Assembly: GCA_031291675.1 (NCBI GenBank)
Contig: JARLIO010000010.1
Span: 1-64,000 of the forward strand
DNA: 64,000 bases
Origin: Azospirillaceae bacterium
GTDB lineage: Bacteria > Pseudomonadota > Alphaproteobacteria > Azospirillales > Azospirillaceae
Direction: 5' to 3'
The position numbers and the translations under genes are program-made. Positions 26,930 through 36,179 of the stretch are shown here, in pieces. Within the stretch, counting starts at the first letter, position 1. Each line of letters starts with the position of its first letter. Below the pieces are notes generated by a model, which worked only from the letters and a program-made list of their open reading frames with translations, did no database searches and was not told the DNA's origin.

Positions 26930-29332
26930 ATGAGTTGCATGACTTCAATGAGACGAACAGGCCTTGGTGCCTGTTTCGTGACCACCCTGTTGGCGGGCGC
27001 CGCGACGACGCGGATCGCCGTCGCGGCCGACGTCAAATTGACCGATGCGGCATCGATCGATGCCGTGATCGCGGCGATGACCCCGGAGGAAAAGGCCCGT
27101 TTCGTCGTCGGCATGGGGATGAACAACGCCACCGCGGTTCCCGGTGTTGCCGGTTCGAGTTATGGCATTCCGCGGCTCGGGATTCCCGAAGTGGTCTTCA
27201 GTGACGGCCCGGTCGGGCTGCGCCTGGGCGGTGTGACCGGCGGGGCCGTGCGTTACACCACGGCCTTCCCGGTCAGTGCCGCCATGGCGGCGACGTGGAA
27301 TCCGGCTCTGGTGGCCAAGATCGGCAGCGCGATCGGTGCCGAAGCCAAGGCCTTCGGCGTCGATGTCCTGCTGGGGCCGGCGCTGAACATCCAGCGCAAT
27401 CCCCTCAATGGCCGGAATTTCGAATATTTCTCCGAAGACCCCTATCTCGCGGGGATGATGACCACCGCCTATGTCGAGGGCATCCAGGCCACCGGCGTGG
27501 GCGCAACGCTGAAGCATTTTGCCGCCAACAACCAGGAAACGAACCGGATGACGATCAACGAGATCGTCCCGGAACGCGCGTTGCGTGAGATTTACCTGCC
27601 CGCCTTCGAAATGGCGGTGAAACAGGCCAAGCCCTGGGCGGTGATGAGCGCGTACCCCTCGATCAATGGCACATTCGCCAGCCAAAGCGCCTATCTGCTG
27701 ACCGAGATCCTGCGCAAGCAGTGGGGCTTTGACGGCTTCGTCATGTCCGACTGGTTTGCGGTCAAGGATCCGGTCGCGGCGCTGAAGGCGGGCAACGACC
27801 TGATCATGCCCGGGGGCGCATTGCCCGGCGTCAGCGACCATGATCCCGGGGCGGTGGTTCTGGCCGCCTTGCAATCCGGCGCGTTGCCGCAAAGCGTGAT
27901 CGACGAGAACATCCGCCATATGCTGGGGACCGTCGTGAAGACGCCGGTCTTCAACGGCAACAAACCCACCGGCAAGCCGGACCTGGGCCCGGCGGAAACC
28001 GTCGCCCGCACCGTGGCCGAGGAAGGCCTTGTGCTGCTGAAGAATGACGGCCATGCCCTGCCGCTGGCGAAAGCGGCGAAAGTCGCGCTATTCGGCCATG
28101 ACGCCCGGGCCTTCATCATCGGTGGTGGCGGCAGCGCCCAGGTCAACGCCGATCCGGCGCGGATCGTATCGCTGCAGGACGGTTTCAAAAAAGCCGGGCT
28201 GACCCCGGTGACCGACGCCGATGGTGCGGACCTGGTCGAGGGTGTTGCAACGAAAGCGATTGCCAGGGCGGCGGCGCAGTGCGATGTCGCGGTCGTCGCC
28301 TTCGGTCGCAATTCGGCCGAGGGCGCTGATCGCTTCTCCATGGCGATGCTTCCGGAGGAGGTTGAACTCGTCAAAGCCGTGTCCCGCGCGTTCCACGCCC
28401 AGGGAAAAAAGGTCGTCGTGCTGTTGAATGTTGGCGCGGCGATCGAAGTCATGAGCTGGCGGGACGCCGCCGATGCCATCCTGCTGACCTGGTTACCAGG
28501 GGAACAGGCCGGGGTCGCCGTCGCCGACGTCGTCGCCGGCAAAGTCAATCCCTCGGGCAAGCTGCCCACCACCTTCCTCAGGAAGATCCAGGATTCGCCC
28601 TCGTTCGGCAATTTCCCCGGCTACAATGGCACGGTGGATTATGGCGAGGGCATCTATGTCGGCTATCGGTATTACGACACCAAGGGGATCGAACCGGCCT
28701 ATGCCTTCGGCCATGGCCTGTCCTACACCACCTTCCGCTATGACAACGCCCGGATCAGCACAGCGCAGCTTGATTTGAGCCACGAGCAGCCGGTCACGGT
28801 CAGCGTCGACGTGACCAACAGCGGCAAAGTCCGGGGGCAGGAGGTCGCACAGCTCTATGTCCACGAAAAGGCGACGCCCCTGGACCGGCCCTATCAGGAG
28901 CTGAAGGGTTTCCAGAAGGTCGAACTCGATCCCGGCGAAACCAGGACGCTGCAATTCACCCTGAATCACCGCGACCTGGCCTCGTTCGATCCGGCCGCCG
29001 GTGACTGGGTAATCCAACCGGGCCACGTCGTCATCAATATCGGCAGTTCGTCACGCGACATCCGGACCACGCTGCCTCTGCGGATCGTCGGTACGCCCGA
29101 CCAAACCCTGGGCCTGCGCACGCCCTGGATCACCGTTCAGGGCTTTGGCCCGGCGGCAGCCATTGTCGCCCACCAGATCGGCGAGGGTGAGGTCAACGGT
29201 TTCTTTCTCGGCAACCCGACATTGGGCGACCGGTTGCAGGAATATTTCGCCAGAACCCCGTCTTTGAAGGATAATCCGGCTCGGCAGAAGGCGATTACCG
29301 ACGAGATTCTGGCGGCGTTCACCCGGCTGTAA
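26930..29332 (+). CDS. Secreted glycoside hydrolase family 3 (beta-glucosidase type)
   Basis: This 800-residue exported enzyme has a signal peptide in MRRTGLGACFVTTLLAGAA, a GH3 catalytic domain with the nucleophile D274 in FVMSDWFAVKD and the substrate-binding KHFAANNQE, a GH3 C-terminal domain (KVALFGHDARAFIIGGGGSA; LLTWLPGEQAGVAVADVV) and an Fn3-like domain (about 620-700; VDVTNSGKVRGQEVAQLYV). A C-terminal extension of about 95 residues is unusual to my eye. Such enzymes release glucose or xylose from beta-linked oligosaccharides in the periplasm or outside. In-frame ATGs at 26939 and 26948 are possible starts; the signal peptide fits 26948 best. An A-rich leader precedes it. Confidence 0.94.
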   Translation: MSCMTSMRRTGLGACFVTTLLAGAATTRIAVAADVKLTDAASIDAVIAAMTPEEKARFVVGMGMNNATAVPGVAGSSYGIPRLGIPEVVFSDGPVGLRLGGVTGGAVRYTTAFPVSAAMAATWNPALVAKIGSAIGAEAKAFGVDVLLGPALNIQRNPLNGRNFEYFSEDPYLAGMMTTAYVEGIQATGVGATLKHFAANNQETNRMTINEIVPERALREIYLPAFEMAVKQAKPWAVMSAYPSINGTFASQSAYLLTEILRKQWGFDGFVMSDWFAVKDPVAALKAGNDLIMPGGALPGVSDHDPGAVVLAALQSGALPQSVIDENIRHMLGTVVKTPVFNGNKPTGKPDLGPAETVARTVAEEGLVLLKNDGHALPLAKAAKVALFGHDARAFIIGGGGSAQVNADPARIVSLQDGFKKAGLTPVTDADGADLVEGVATKAIARAAAQCDVAVVAFGRNSAEGADRFSMAMLPEEVELVKAVSRAFHAQGKKVVVLLNVGAAIEVMSWRDAADAILLTWLPGEQAGVAVADVVAGKVNPSGKLPTTFLRKIQDSPSFGNFPGYNGTVDYGEGIYVGYRYYDTKGIEPAYAFGHGLSYTTFRYDNARISTAQLDLSHEQPVTVSVDVTNSGKVRGQEVAQLYVHEKATPLDRPYQELKGFQKVELDPGETRTLQFTLNHRDLASFDPAAGDWVIQPGHVVINIGSSSRDIRTTLPLRIVGTPDQTLGLRTPWITVQGFGPAAAIVAHQIGEGEVNGFFLGNPTLGDRLQEYFARTPSLKDNPARQKAITDEILAAFTRL

Positions 29333-29340
29333 ATCCCGGC

Positions 29341-29372
29341 CCACCGGCTCCCGCGTCGCCCAGGGCCGGTGG
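29341..29372 (+). terminator. Hairpin after the GH3 gene
   Basis: CCACCGGC (29341-29348) and GCCGGTGG (29365-29372) form a perfect 8-bp stem around a 16-nt loop, starting 8 nt after the stop codon and followed by tatctt. A likely terminator, though the loop is long and the T-run poor. Confidence 0.5.
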
Positions 29373-29572
29373 TATCTTACGGACAACCCCGTTCGGGAGC
29401 GAGGCGAGACGATCATGCTGAGCGTGAGGCGCGTCCGCGAACCCCTTGGGCTCCCCCTGACGAAAGGCCCAAGCCCCGCAACCGCACCGACGGAAAACAC
29501 CTCGCCCGGTCACTAAAACATCCGCTATGATCCGGGCCACCAAGGCAACCGTTCGCGCCAGGATCAATCGCG

Positions 29573-30448
29573 ATGGCCCTATCGATCAGAATGGCACGAC
29601 GTTGCTACGCCGAAGACCTGCGTTTCACGGCGCATGTGCGAACATCCGCCGTGATTGACGCCTTTGCCACGGTGCCCCGCGAGCGCTTCGTTGGTCCCGG
29701 ACCGTGGCACATCAAGAGTCCAATGGGTCCGGCGGACCATCCGGCGGACTATTGGACCACGGCGGATGCCGACCCCCGCCACGTCTATCACAATGCCCTG
29801 ATCGCCCTCGACAAGGCACGCGGCATCAACAATGGTCAGCCGAGCCTATGGGCCGCCCTGTTCGACCAGTTCAGCCTCACGGCCGGGGCGCATGTGCTGC
29901 ATCTCGACTGCGGCACCGGCTATTACAGCGCGATCGCCGCCGAAATCGTCGGGGTCACGGGCGCGGTCATCGCCGTCGAAATCGACACGGCACTCGCGGA
30001 GCGCGCACGAGCCGCGCTTGCACCGTGGCGACAAGCCTCGGTTCTCAATATCGATGGATCGAGCACGGCCTTTGATCCGGCGGACATGATCATTGTCAGC
30101 GCCGGCGCGACGCATCCGCTTCCGGCCTGGCTCGACGCCCTCAAGCCAGGCGGACGGCTGGTCCTGCCGATGACCACGGATCAGGGGTTGGGTGGGATGC
30201 TGCGGGTCACGCGCCAGTCGGCCGGGCTTTACGCCGCACGTTTTCTGTGCGCCGCCGGATTCATTGACTTCAATGGCGCGCGCGATCCCGACATCGGCCG
30301 CCGGCTTGAGTTGGCGTTGGCGCGCGACCGCGGCGCCTCTGTCAAATCGCTGCGGCGCGCCCCGGCGGAGCCCGACGAGACCTGTTGGCTTGCCGGCCCG
30401 GGATGGTGGTTGTCGACGGCCGACACGGCCGGACACCCATCATCATGA
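29573..30448 (+). CDS. PCMT-like SAM-dependent methyltransferase
   Basis: This 291-residue protein has the protein-L-isoaspartate methyltransferase fold: VIDAFATVPRERFVG at the N-terminus, HVYHNALIALDKARGINNGQPSL where PCMT binds substrate, and the SAM motif HLDCGTGYYSAIAAEIVG. The C-terminal LKPGGRLVLPMT follows. It is longer than true PCMT (about 210) by a C-terminal part rich in Arg and Gly, so the substrate may be different. It overlaps no neighbour; DUF488 starts 44 nt downstream on the same strand. Confidence 0.85.
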   Translation: MALSIRMARRCYAEDLRFTAHVRTSAVIDAFATVPRERFVGPGPWHIKSPMGPADHPADYWTTADADPRHVYHNALIALDKARGINNGQPSLWAALFDQFSLTAGAHVLHLDCGTGYYSAIAAEIVGVTGAVIAVEIDTALAERARAALAPWRQASVLNIDGSSTAFDPADMIIVSAGATHPLPAWLDALKPGGRLVLPMTTDQGLGGMLRVTRQSAGLYAARFLCAAGFIDFNGARDPDIGRRLELALARDRGASVKSLRRAPAEPDETCWLAGPGWWLSTADTAGHPSS

Positions 30449-30492
30449 CCCTCGCTCGCGAGACTGCGGGCACACCGACGGAAAGATCACGC

Positions 30493-30921
30493 ATGGATCC
30501 GCTGCGCGAGCCCGGCGACAGTCCGACACAGCATCCGATCCCGGCGCCGCGGGTCAAGCGCGTCTATGAGCCGGCGCAGGCCGACGACGGAACCCGGATC
30601 CTGGTCGACCGGCTCTGGCCGCGGGGCATCGCCAAAGACAAGGCCCTGATCGATCTCTGGCTGCGGGATGTCGCGCCGAGCACCGCGCTGCGCAAACGCG
30701 TCCACGCCGCCCCCGATCACTGGGACCTGTTTTGCGCCGCCTATGCCACCGAACTGGAGGCGCCCGCCGCTCAATCGGCGGTCAAGGATCTGTTCGAACA
30801 CCTTCGCCGGGGTCCGGTCACCCTCCTCTATGGCGCCCGGGATCGGCAGCACAACAACGCCGTCGCCTTGAAGGCGTGGCTGGAACAGCACGGCGCCGAA
30901 CCGGCATCCTGCCCGCCATAG
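30493..30921 (+). CDS. DUF488 family protein
   Basis: This 142-residue protein belongs to the DUF488/YeaO family, recognised by VKRVYEPAQADDGTRILVDRLWPRGIAKD and the C-terminal GPVTLLYGARDRQHNNAVALK. The structure is known only as an unassigned fold, with a conserved Arg/Trp/Pro-rich patch; function is unknown. I start at ATG 30493, which removes a non-conserved frame upstream. It follows the methyltransferase by 44 nt, possibly in one operon. Confidence 0.88.
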   Translation: MDPLREPGDSPTQHPIPAPRVKRVYEPAQADDGTRILVDRLWPRGIAKDKALIDLWLRDVAPSTALRKRVHAAPDHWDLFCAAYATELEAPAAQSAVKDLFEHLRRGPVTLLYGARDRQHNNAVALKAWLEQHGAEPASCPP

Positions 30922-31005
30922 CACGAAAGCCGCCGGGATCGCGGGTAGGACCGCAGCGGCGCCTTGTCCTTGATCATCCCTCTCGTCCGCAAGGGTGTCC
31001 ACCCA

Positions 31006-31617
31006 ATGAGCATCAACTTCCTGATCACGACTCTGATCGTCGTCCTCGCCCCCGGAACCGGCGTTCTCTACACCCTGGGCGCCGGCCTGTCGCACGGCAA
31101 ACGGGCCAGCCTGCTGGCGGCGCTGGGCTGTACCTTGGGGATCGTGCCGCATCTCGCCGCCGCCCTGCTGGGATTGGCCGCGGTTCTCCACGCCTCGGCG
31201 CTGGCGTTCCAGAGCATCAAGATTGCCGGCGTCGGTTATCTGTTGCTGATGGCCTGGCAAACCTTGAAGGACAACGGATCCTTCGCGCTCGACGCGGCCG
31301 GAACGCGCCGATCGCCGGCCCGGATCATCACCAGCGGGATTCTGCTCAACATCCTCAACCCCAAGCTCTCGATCTTCTTCTTCGCCTTTCTGCCGCAATT
31401 CGTCACCGGCGATGAGGCCGCTCCCCTGCTCCGGATCAGCGAACTGGGCGGCATTTTCATGGCCGTAACCCTGGTGGTCTTCATCGGCTACGGGCTGTTC
31501 GCGGCCCAACTGCGCCGCTTTGTCATCGGCCGGACCACCGTGATTGCCTGGATGCGTCGGACCTTCGCGGCCAGCTTCGTCGCGCTGGGGGTCAAGCTGG
31601 CGCTGGCCGAGCGGTAA
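31006..31617 (+). CDS. LysE/RhtB-family amino acid exporter (1)
   Basis: This 203-residue protein with about six hydrophobic segments begins MSINFLITTLIVVLAPGTGVL, the N-terminal APGPG-like loop of LysE exporters. It includes LNILNPKLSIFFFAFLPQF, the family's second signature (NPK in a helix). It is clearly related to the gene at 32957 over its whole length, so the two are paralogues separated by an oppositely oriented LysE-Lrp pair. Likely role: export of amino acids or related compounds. Start ATG 31006 follows aagggtg. Confidence 0.92.
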   Translation: MSINFLITTLIVVLAPGTGVLYTLGAGLSHGKRASLLAALGCTLGIVPHLAAALLGLAAVLHASALAFQSIKIAGVGYLLLMAWQTLKDNGSFALDAAGTRRSPARIITSGILLNILNPKLSIFFFAFLPQFVTGDEAAPLLRISELGGIFMAVTLVVFIGYGLFAAQLRRFVIGRTTVIAWMRRTFAASFVALGVKLALAER

Positions 31618-31620
31618 CGA

Positions 31621-32277
31621 TCACAGGCCGGCGCGGATCGCATAGGCACCAAGGCCCAGGAATGCCGCACCGGCGATGGCCTCGATCACGCGGATCGCGG
31701 TCGCGCTCAGGGCGTGCCGCGCCACGCTGACACCACTGACCAGGATCAGCCACCAGGCGACCGAGCCGGCAAACACCCCGGCAACCAGGGCCAGGCCATT
31801 GCCGGTCGTCGTCTCCAGAGAACCGGCAGCGGTGTCGCCCGGGCTGGCCAAAGCCGCGACGGCACCGGCAAACGACAAAATCGTCGCCGGATTGGCCAGT
31901 GTCAGAACGAATGTCGAGCCGAATGCCAGGAACAACCCGGTGGCCGGACGCCCACCGCCGGTTTGGTTGGTGGTCCCGGTCGCGACAACCGCATGGCGCA
32001 GGGCCATCAAACCCAGGACAGCCAGCAGCAGTCCGCCACCGATCCGGAGCAACGCGGTGTGCGCCACCAGCAAGGACGCCAACGTCCCCAGGCCCAGGGC
32101 GGTCAGCAACCCATAACAGGCATCCGCGGCCGCAGCCCCGACCCCCGAGGCCAAGCCGACGCCGGCTCCCTGCACCAGGGTTCGCCGAATACACAGCAGG
32201 CCGATCGGCCCGACCGGCGCCGCAATGGCAAAGCCCAGGGCGGCACCTTGGGCCAGGATCGCACCAATCCCCACCAT
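31621..32277 (-). CDS. LysE-family amino acid exporter (2)
   Basis: This 218-residue membrane protein begins MVGIGAILAQGAALGFAIAAPVGPIGLLC, the ArgO/LysE-type start (APVGPIG), with the second signature LANPATILSFAGAVAAL. It is a different subfamily from the two flanking LysE genes. The start overlaps the stop of the Lrp gene by one base (TGATG), so transport and regulation are coupled. It ends 3 nt from the convergent LysE gene at 31006-31617. Probably induced by an amino acid sensed by the Lrp protein. Confidence 0.92.
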   Translation of the reverse strand: MVGIGAILAQGAALGFAIAAPVGPIGLLCIRRTLVQGAGVGLASGVGAAAADACYGLLTALGLGTLASLLVAHTALLRIGGGLLLAVLGLMALRHAVVATGTTNQTGGGRPATGLFLAFGSTFVLTLANPATILSFAGAVAALASPGDTAAGSLETTTGNGLALVAGVFAGSVAWWLILVSGVSVARHALSATAIRVIEAIAGAAFLGLGAYAIRAGL

Positions 32278-32753
32278 CACACACCACCCCGCGGGGGCAA
32301 GACCGCGTCCAGGCCCAGTTCGGTGGTCTCCTTTGCGGTATCGAGCACGATGATCGTCTCGGTCCGGAGTACGCCGGGCAACGGCTTGAGCTGGTCAACC
32401 AGAAGATGCTGCAATGCCGCGGTGTCGCGCACCCGCAATTTCAGCAGCCAGGCGTGCGGGCCGGTGATGTGGTGCGCCTCCAGCACCTCCGGCACAGCCC
32501 GGAGGGCGGCAGCCAGCGCGCGCTCATCGGCCCGGGGCTCCAGATCAACGAAGATGAAGGCGCACAGTGTGGCGCCGACCTGCCGCGCATCGACGACGGC
32601 ACGGTTGGCGGCGATGACACCGGTGGCGTTCAGGCGCCGGACCCGATCGCTCGTGGCCGAAACCGACAAGCCGACAATTTCAGCGAGTTCCGCCGCAGCG
32701 CGCCGGTTGTCACTTTGCAGCAGCCGCAAAATTTGAAGATCAAGCTCATCCAT
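32277..32753 (-). CDS. Lrp/AsnC-family transcriptional regulator (second)
   Basis: This 158-residue regulator has an N-terminal helix-turn-helix (LDLQILRLLQSDNRRAAAELAEIVGLSVSATSDRVRRL) and a RAM domain (CAFIFVDLEPRADE, LPGVLRTETIIVLDTAKET). It begins MDELDLQI, the usual Lrp start. It is in one transcription unit with the LysE gene behind it and divergent from the LysE gene at 32957, with a perfect ATTTTC/GAAAAT dyad between. It probably controls both in response to an amino acid, like LrpC/ArgP-type export systems. Confidence 0.94.
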   Translation of the reverse strand: MDELDLQILRLLQSDNRRAAAELAEIVGLSVSATSDRVRRLNATGVIAANRAVVDARQVGATLCAFIFVDLEPRADERALAAALRAVPEVLEAHHITGPHAWLLKLRVRDTAALQHLLVDQLKPLPGVLRTETIIVLDTAKETTELGLDAVLPPRGGV

Positions 32754-32789
32754 TCAGGAAATTTACCTGATATTTTCTTTTTTTCAATT

Positions 32790-32806
32790 ATTTTCGCGGT
32801 GAAAAT
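32790..32806. promoter_or_regulatory. Lrp-type operator dyad
   Basis: ATTTTC (32790-32795), 5-nt spacer, GAAAAT (32801-32806) form a perfect dyad of the shape bound by Lrp/AsnC proteins. It lies 36 bases upstream of the lrp start in an AT-rich gap. It may control both the lrp-lysE unit and the LysE gene starting at 32957. Confidence 0.55.
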
Positions 32807-32956
32807 GGTAAAGATCCATTGTTTTTCCGGATCAGCGGGATGCACGCGGCTGCATCAATGAAATGGTTCCCGGCTCACCCGATCTCCGCTTATGCTGCCC
32901 CCGGGACGCTCCTCCGGCGTTCCCGCCGTCGTGGCATCGCACAGGAACGGGGCTTG

Positions 32957-33568
32957 ATGAGCATCAATTTTCTGCTAACCGCCCTGATCGTGGCGGCGGC
33001 ACCGGGAACCGGTGTCCTGTTCGTGATGTCGACGGGCCTGTCAGCCGGTCGATCGGCGAGTGTTGCCGCCGCGTTTGGCTGTATGTTGGGGATTGCCCCC
33101 CACCTTGCCGCCGCGATGCTGGGGATAACGGCGGTTCTCCACGCCTCGGTGATCGCCTTCACGGCGATCAAGATTGCCGGGATCGCTTACCTGCTCTTCA
33201 TGGCCCGGCAGGCACTGCGCCGCGCCGCGGCGTTGCCCGTGAGTGCCGTCGCCGCGTCCCATTCCAAGGCATCGATCCTGCGCAGTGGAATTGTCGTCAG
33301 CCTCCTCAATCCGAAAATGTATGTGTTCTTTCTCGCCCTGCTCCCGCCCTTCGTCGCCCCCGACGATGGCGGGATGACGCTCCGGATCGCCGAACGGGGC
33401 GGCCTGTTCATGGTCATGGTGCTCGTCATCTTCATCGGGTACGGCTGCGCGGCGGCACAGATGCGGAGCTTCGTGAGCCGGCGGCGACGTGCGACCACCT
33501 GGATCAACCGTTTCTTCGCCGCAGGCTTCGTCGCAATCAGCATCAAGCTCGCGCTGGCTGACCGTTGA
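32957..33568 (+). CDS. LysE/RhtB-family amino acid exporter (3)
   Basis: This 203-residue exporter starts MSINFLLTALIVAAAPGTGVLFVM and has the second signature in VVSLLNPKMYVFFLALLPPF. It is a full-length paralogue of the gene at 31006-31617, with the same start motif, same length and matching ends (SIKLALADR against GVKLALAER). ATG 32957 follows an aggaacggggc ribosome site. The upstream Lrp dyad probably controls it. Substrate unknown. Confidence 0.92.
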   Translation: MSINFLLTALIVAAAPGTGVLFVMSTGLSAGRSASVAAAFGCMLGIAPHLAAAMLGITAVLHASVIAFTAIKIAGIAYLLFMARQALRRAAALPVSAVAASHSKASILRSGIVVSLLNPKMYVFFLALLPPFVAPDDGGMTLRIAERGGLFMVMVLVIFIGYGCAAAQMRSFVSRRRRATTWINRFFAAGFVAISIKLALADR

Positions 33569-33647
33569 TGACGACCCGCCGCGCCGTCCCGCGCAACAAT
33601 GACGGTTTTGTTCCCCCTGCGGGTTCGGAAACGCTATCATCGCCGCC

Positions 33648-34385
33648 ATGTCCCGTTGGAAACTGACAATCGAATATGATGGCCGGCCCTTCGTCGGCTG
33701 GCAGCGCCAGGACAATGGTCCCTCGGTTCAGCAGCACCTGGAAGAGGCCGTGACCCGGTTGTCGGGCGAGACGGTCCGCGTCCATGCCGCGGGGCGCACC
33801 GACGCCGGGGTTCATGCGCTGGGGCAGGTCTGCCATTTCGATTTTGACAAGGCCCTGCCGGCCGAGCGGCTGCGCGACGCCCTGAACTATTATCTGCGCC
33901 CGCAGCCGATTTCGATCCTGTCGGTCGAAGCCGTCGACACGGATTTTCACGCCCGGCTGTCGGCCCGGGGCCGCGCCTATGTCTATCGCATCCTCAACCG
34001 GCGGGCGCCGCCGGCGCTGGATAGCGGCCGGGTCTGGCATGTCGCGCGACCGCTCGATCCCGATTTGATGCACGATGCGGCCCAGCTTCTGATCGGTCGC
34101 CATGACTTTTCGACGTTCCGGGCCAGCCTGTGCCAGGCCAACTCACCGGTCAAAACGCTGGACGTGCTGAACGTCGCCCGGGTTGGGGAAGAGATCCACA
34201 TCAGCGCCGAAGCGCGCAGCTTTCTGCATCATCAGATCCGCAACATCACCGGCACGCTGGAACTGGTGGGGGCGGGCCGCTGGTCGAAGGCCGATGTCGG
34301 CGCCGCCCTGGCCGCCTGCGATCGCCGCCGCGGCGGTCCCACCGCGCCCGCCGACGGCCTTTATTTCATCCGCGCCATCTATTGA
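33648..34385 (+). CDS. truA: tRNA pseudouridine(38-40) synthase
   Basis: This 245-residue enzyme isomerises uridines 38-40 in the anticodon arm of tRNAs. Recognisable parts are YDGRPFVGWQRQ, the catalytic D52 in AAGRTDAGVHALGQ, and RAYVYRIL with the C-terminal FLHHQIRNITGTL (the second TruA repeat). Start ATG 33648. It converges with the membrane protein gene at 34435 with a 49-nt gap. Confidence 0.97.
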   Translation: MSRWKLTIEYDGRPFVGWQRQDNGPSVQQHLEEAVTRLSGETVRVHAAGRTDAGVHALGQVCHFDFDKALPAERLRDALNYYLRPQPISILSVEAVDTDFHARLSARGRAYVYRILNRRAPPALDSGRVWHVARPLDPDLMHDAAQLLIGRHDFSTFRASLCQANSPVKTLDVLNVARVGEEIHISAEARSFLHHQIRNITGTLELVGAGRWSKADVGAALAACDRRRGGPTAPADGLYFIRAIY

Positions 34386-34434
34386 GTGCGGCGGTCCACC
34401 GAACCTGAAATTCCCGCCCGCGCCCGGAGCGCAT

Positions 34435-35010
34435 TCACCCCAAAACCAGGCTGTCGGTAGCCTGGCTGACGATGAACACCAGCAGGGTGTCCAGGGCGAC
34501 GACGCCAACCGCCATGCCCTCGCTGACCTCAAGCACCGCGCGGGCGATAAACCAGTGATAGGCCAGCAGCAGCAGGATCAGCACCATGACAATCAATGTC
34601 GTCAGCCCGTCATCGAGCAGATCGGTCTGACCGATCACGACCACCGGGATCGAAAGCGCCAATTGCGGCAGCCCTGCCCAGTTGTAGGCCGTCAAATACC
34701 GAAAAAACTGCTGGCTGCGCCCGATCGACGCCGCGAAGTAAAACATCGCCAGGGGAAAGGCGACCCAGTCGATGACGTAGGAGATCATCTCGACGACCAG
34801 GATCCGCGTTGCGGAGATGTCGTCGAACTGGCTCCAGCGCTGCAGCACGACCATCGCCATCGACGGCGGAAACACGGCCAGCGCCACCCAGAACGACCGC
34901 AATGCCGCCTCGGGGCCGTCTTCGAAATCGTCGGCACCGCGGCGATCGCCGCGAGCCAGGCGGTAGGTCCCGCGCAGCGCGCAAGCCACTTCGTGGATCG
35001 TGGGGATCAT
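34435..35010 (-). CDS. Multi-pass membrane protein downstream of dapE
   Basis: This 191-residue membrane protein has about four or five hydrophobic segments ([56 protein letters not shown]). I do not recognise a family with known function; similar proteins occur behind dapE in other Alphaproteobacteria. Its start codon overlaps the dapE stop by four bases (ATGA), so it is translated from the dapD-dapE transcript. A role in the envelope is likely but unproved. Confidence 0.72.
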   Translation of the reverse strand: MIPTIHEVACALRGTYRLARGDRRGADDFEDGPEAALRSFWVALAVFPPSMAMVVLQRWSQFDDISATRILVVEMISYVIDWVAFPLAMFYFAASIGRSQQFFRYLTAYNWAGLPQLALSIPVVVIGQTDLLDDGLTTLIVMVLILLLLAYHWFIARAVLEVSEGMAVGVVALDTLLVFIVSQATDSLVLG

Positions 35011-36176
35011 GATGGCGGCATCGATCCGAGAAAGCGTCCCAGAATGCCCTCGTATATCGCCGCCATCCGGTCGAGATCATCGACCAGACAATGTTCGTCG
35101 ACCTTGTGGATCGAGTGACTGACACCACCACATTCGACCACGGGACAGTAATCCTTGATAAAGCGCGCGTCGGAGGTCCCGCCGCTGGTACTGAATTCGG
35201 GGTGCCGTCCGGTGACATCGGCCACCGCGGCGGCAACGGTCTCGACCAGCGTGCCCGGCGGGGTCAGAAAGGCGTCGGCATTGCCCCATCGTTCCAGATG
35301 ATAGGCGCCGCCGATCCGTTCCAGCCGGTCGCGGACCCAGGCTTCAAGACTGGCCGCGCTATGCTGGTCATTGAAGCGGATATTGAACGCGGCACGACCT
35401 TCGGCCGGAATCACATTCATGACCGGATTGCCAACATCGACCGTGGTCACCTGCAGCGATGACGGTTCGAACCACGCGGTGCCGCTATCGAGCGGCGTCG
35501 CCGTCAGGTCGGACAGCATCCGCGACAGTCGCGGCAACGGGTTGTCGGCGAGATGCGGATAAGCGACATGGCCCTGGACGCCGGTGACCCTCAGGCGGAA
35601 ATTGACCGAACCGCGGCGCCCGATCTTGATCATGTCACCCAGGTTCCGGGGATTGGTCGGCTCCCCAACGATGCAGCCGTCCAGACGCTCGCCCTGCTCC
35701 GCCAGCCAATGCAGCACCTTGACGGTGCCGTTGACCGACGGCCCCTCCTCGTCACCGGTCAGCAGCAGGCTGATCGATCCGGGGCGTCCGGCCACGATAT
35801 GATGCGATGCCGCGGCGATGAAGGCGGCGATCGCCCCCTTCATGTCCGATGCCCCGCGGCCATACAGCCGGTCCCCGATCACCGGAGCGGCGAACGGGTC
35901 CACAGTCCAGGCCGCGAGCTCGCCGGGCGGCACGACGTCGGTATGGCCGGCGAAGCACAGATTGCGGCCGTCGCGCCCCCAGCGGGCATAGAGATTGTCG
36001 ACCGGCGCCGTCCCCGGTTCCTCGAAGCGCAGGCGGTGGCAGGTGAAGCCCAGCTCCGTCAACGCCGTCGCGGCGACGTCGAGCGCTCCCTCATCGGCCG
36101 GGGTGACACTGCGGCAGCGGATCAGCGCGCGGGCGATCGCCAGGGGCGGCAGGGGGCGGGGCGCAACCATGACCAC
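35007..36176 (-). CDS. dapE: Succinyl-diaminopimelate desuccinylase
   Basis: This 389-residue zinc hydrolase releases succinate from N-succinyl-LL-diaminopimelate in lysine and peptidoglycan synthesis. The metal-site motifs are [28 protein letters not shown] (bridging Asp) and [10 protein letters not shown] (catalytic Glu), with [10 protein letters not shown] near the end. The M20 dimerisation domain ([20 protein letters not shown]) is present. It lies 3 nt behind dapD and overlaps the next gene, forming dapD-dapE-membrane protein. Confidence 0.97.
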   Translation of the reverse strand: MVMVAPRPLPPLAIARALIRCRSVTPADEGALDVAATALTELGFTCHRLRFEEPGTAPVDNLYARWGRDGRNLCFAGHTDVVPPGELAAWTVDPFAAPVIGDRLYGRGASDMKGAIAAFIAAASHHIVAGRPGSISLLLTGDEEGPSVNGTVKVLHWLAEQGERLDGCIVGEPTNPRNLGDMIKIGRRGSVNFRLRVTGVQGHVAYPHLADNPLPRLSRMLSDLTATPLDSGTAWFEPSSLQVTTVDVGNPVMNVIPAEGRAAFNIRFNDQHSAASLEAWVRDRLERIGGAYHLERWGNADAFLTPPGTLVETVAAAVADVTGRHPEFSTSGGTSDARFIKDYCPVVECGGVSHSIHKVDEHCLVDDLDRMAAIYEGILGRFLGSMPPS

Positions 36177-36179
36177 GAT

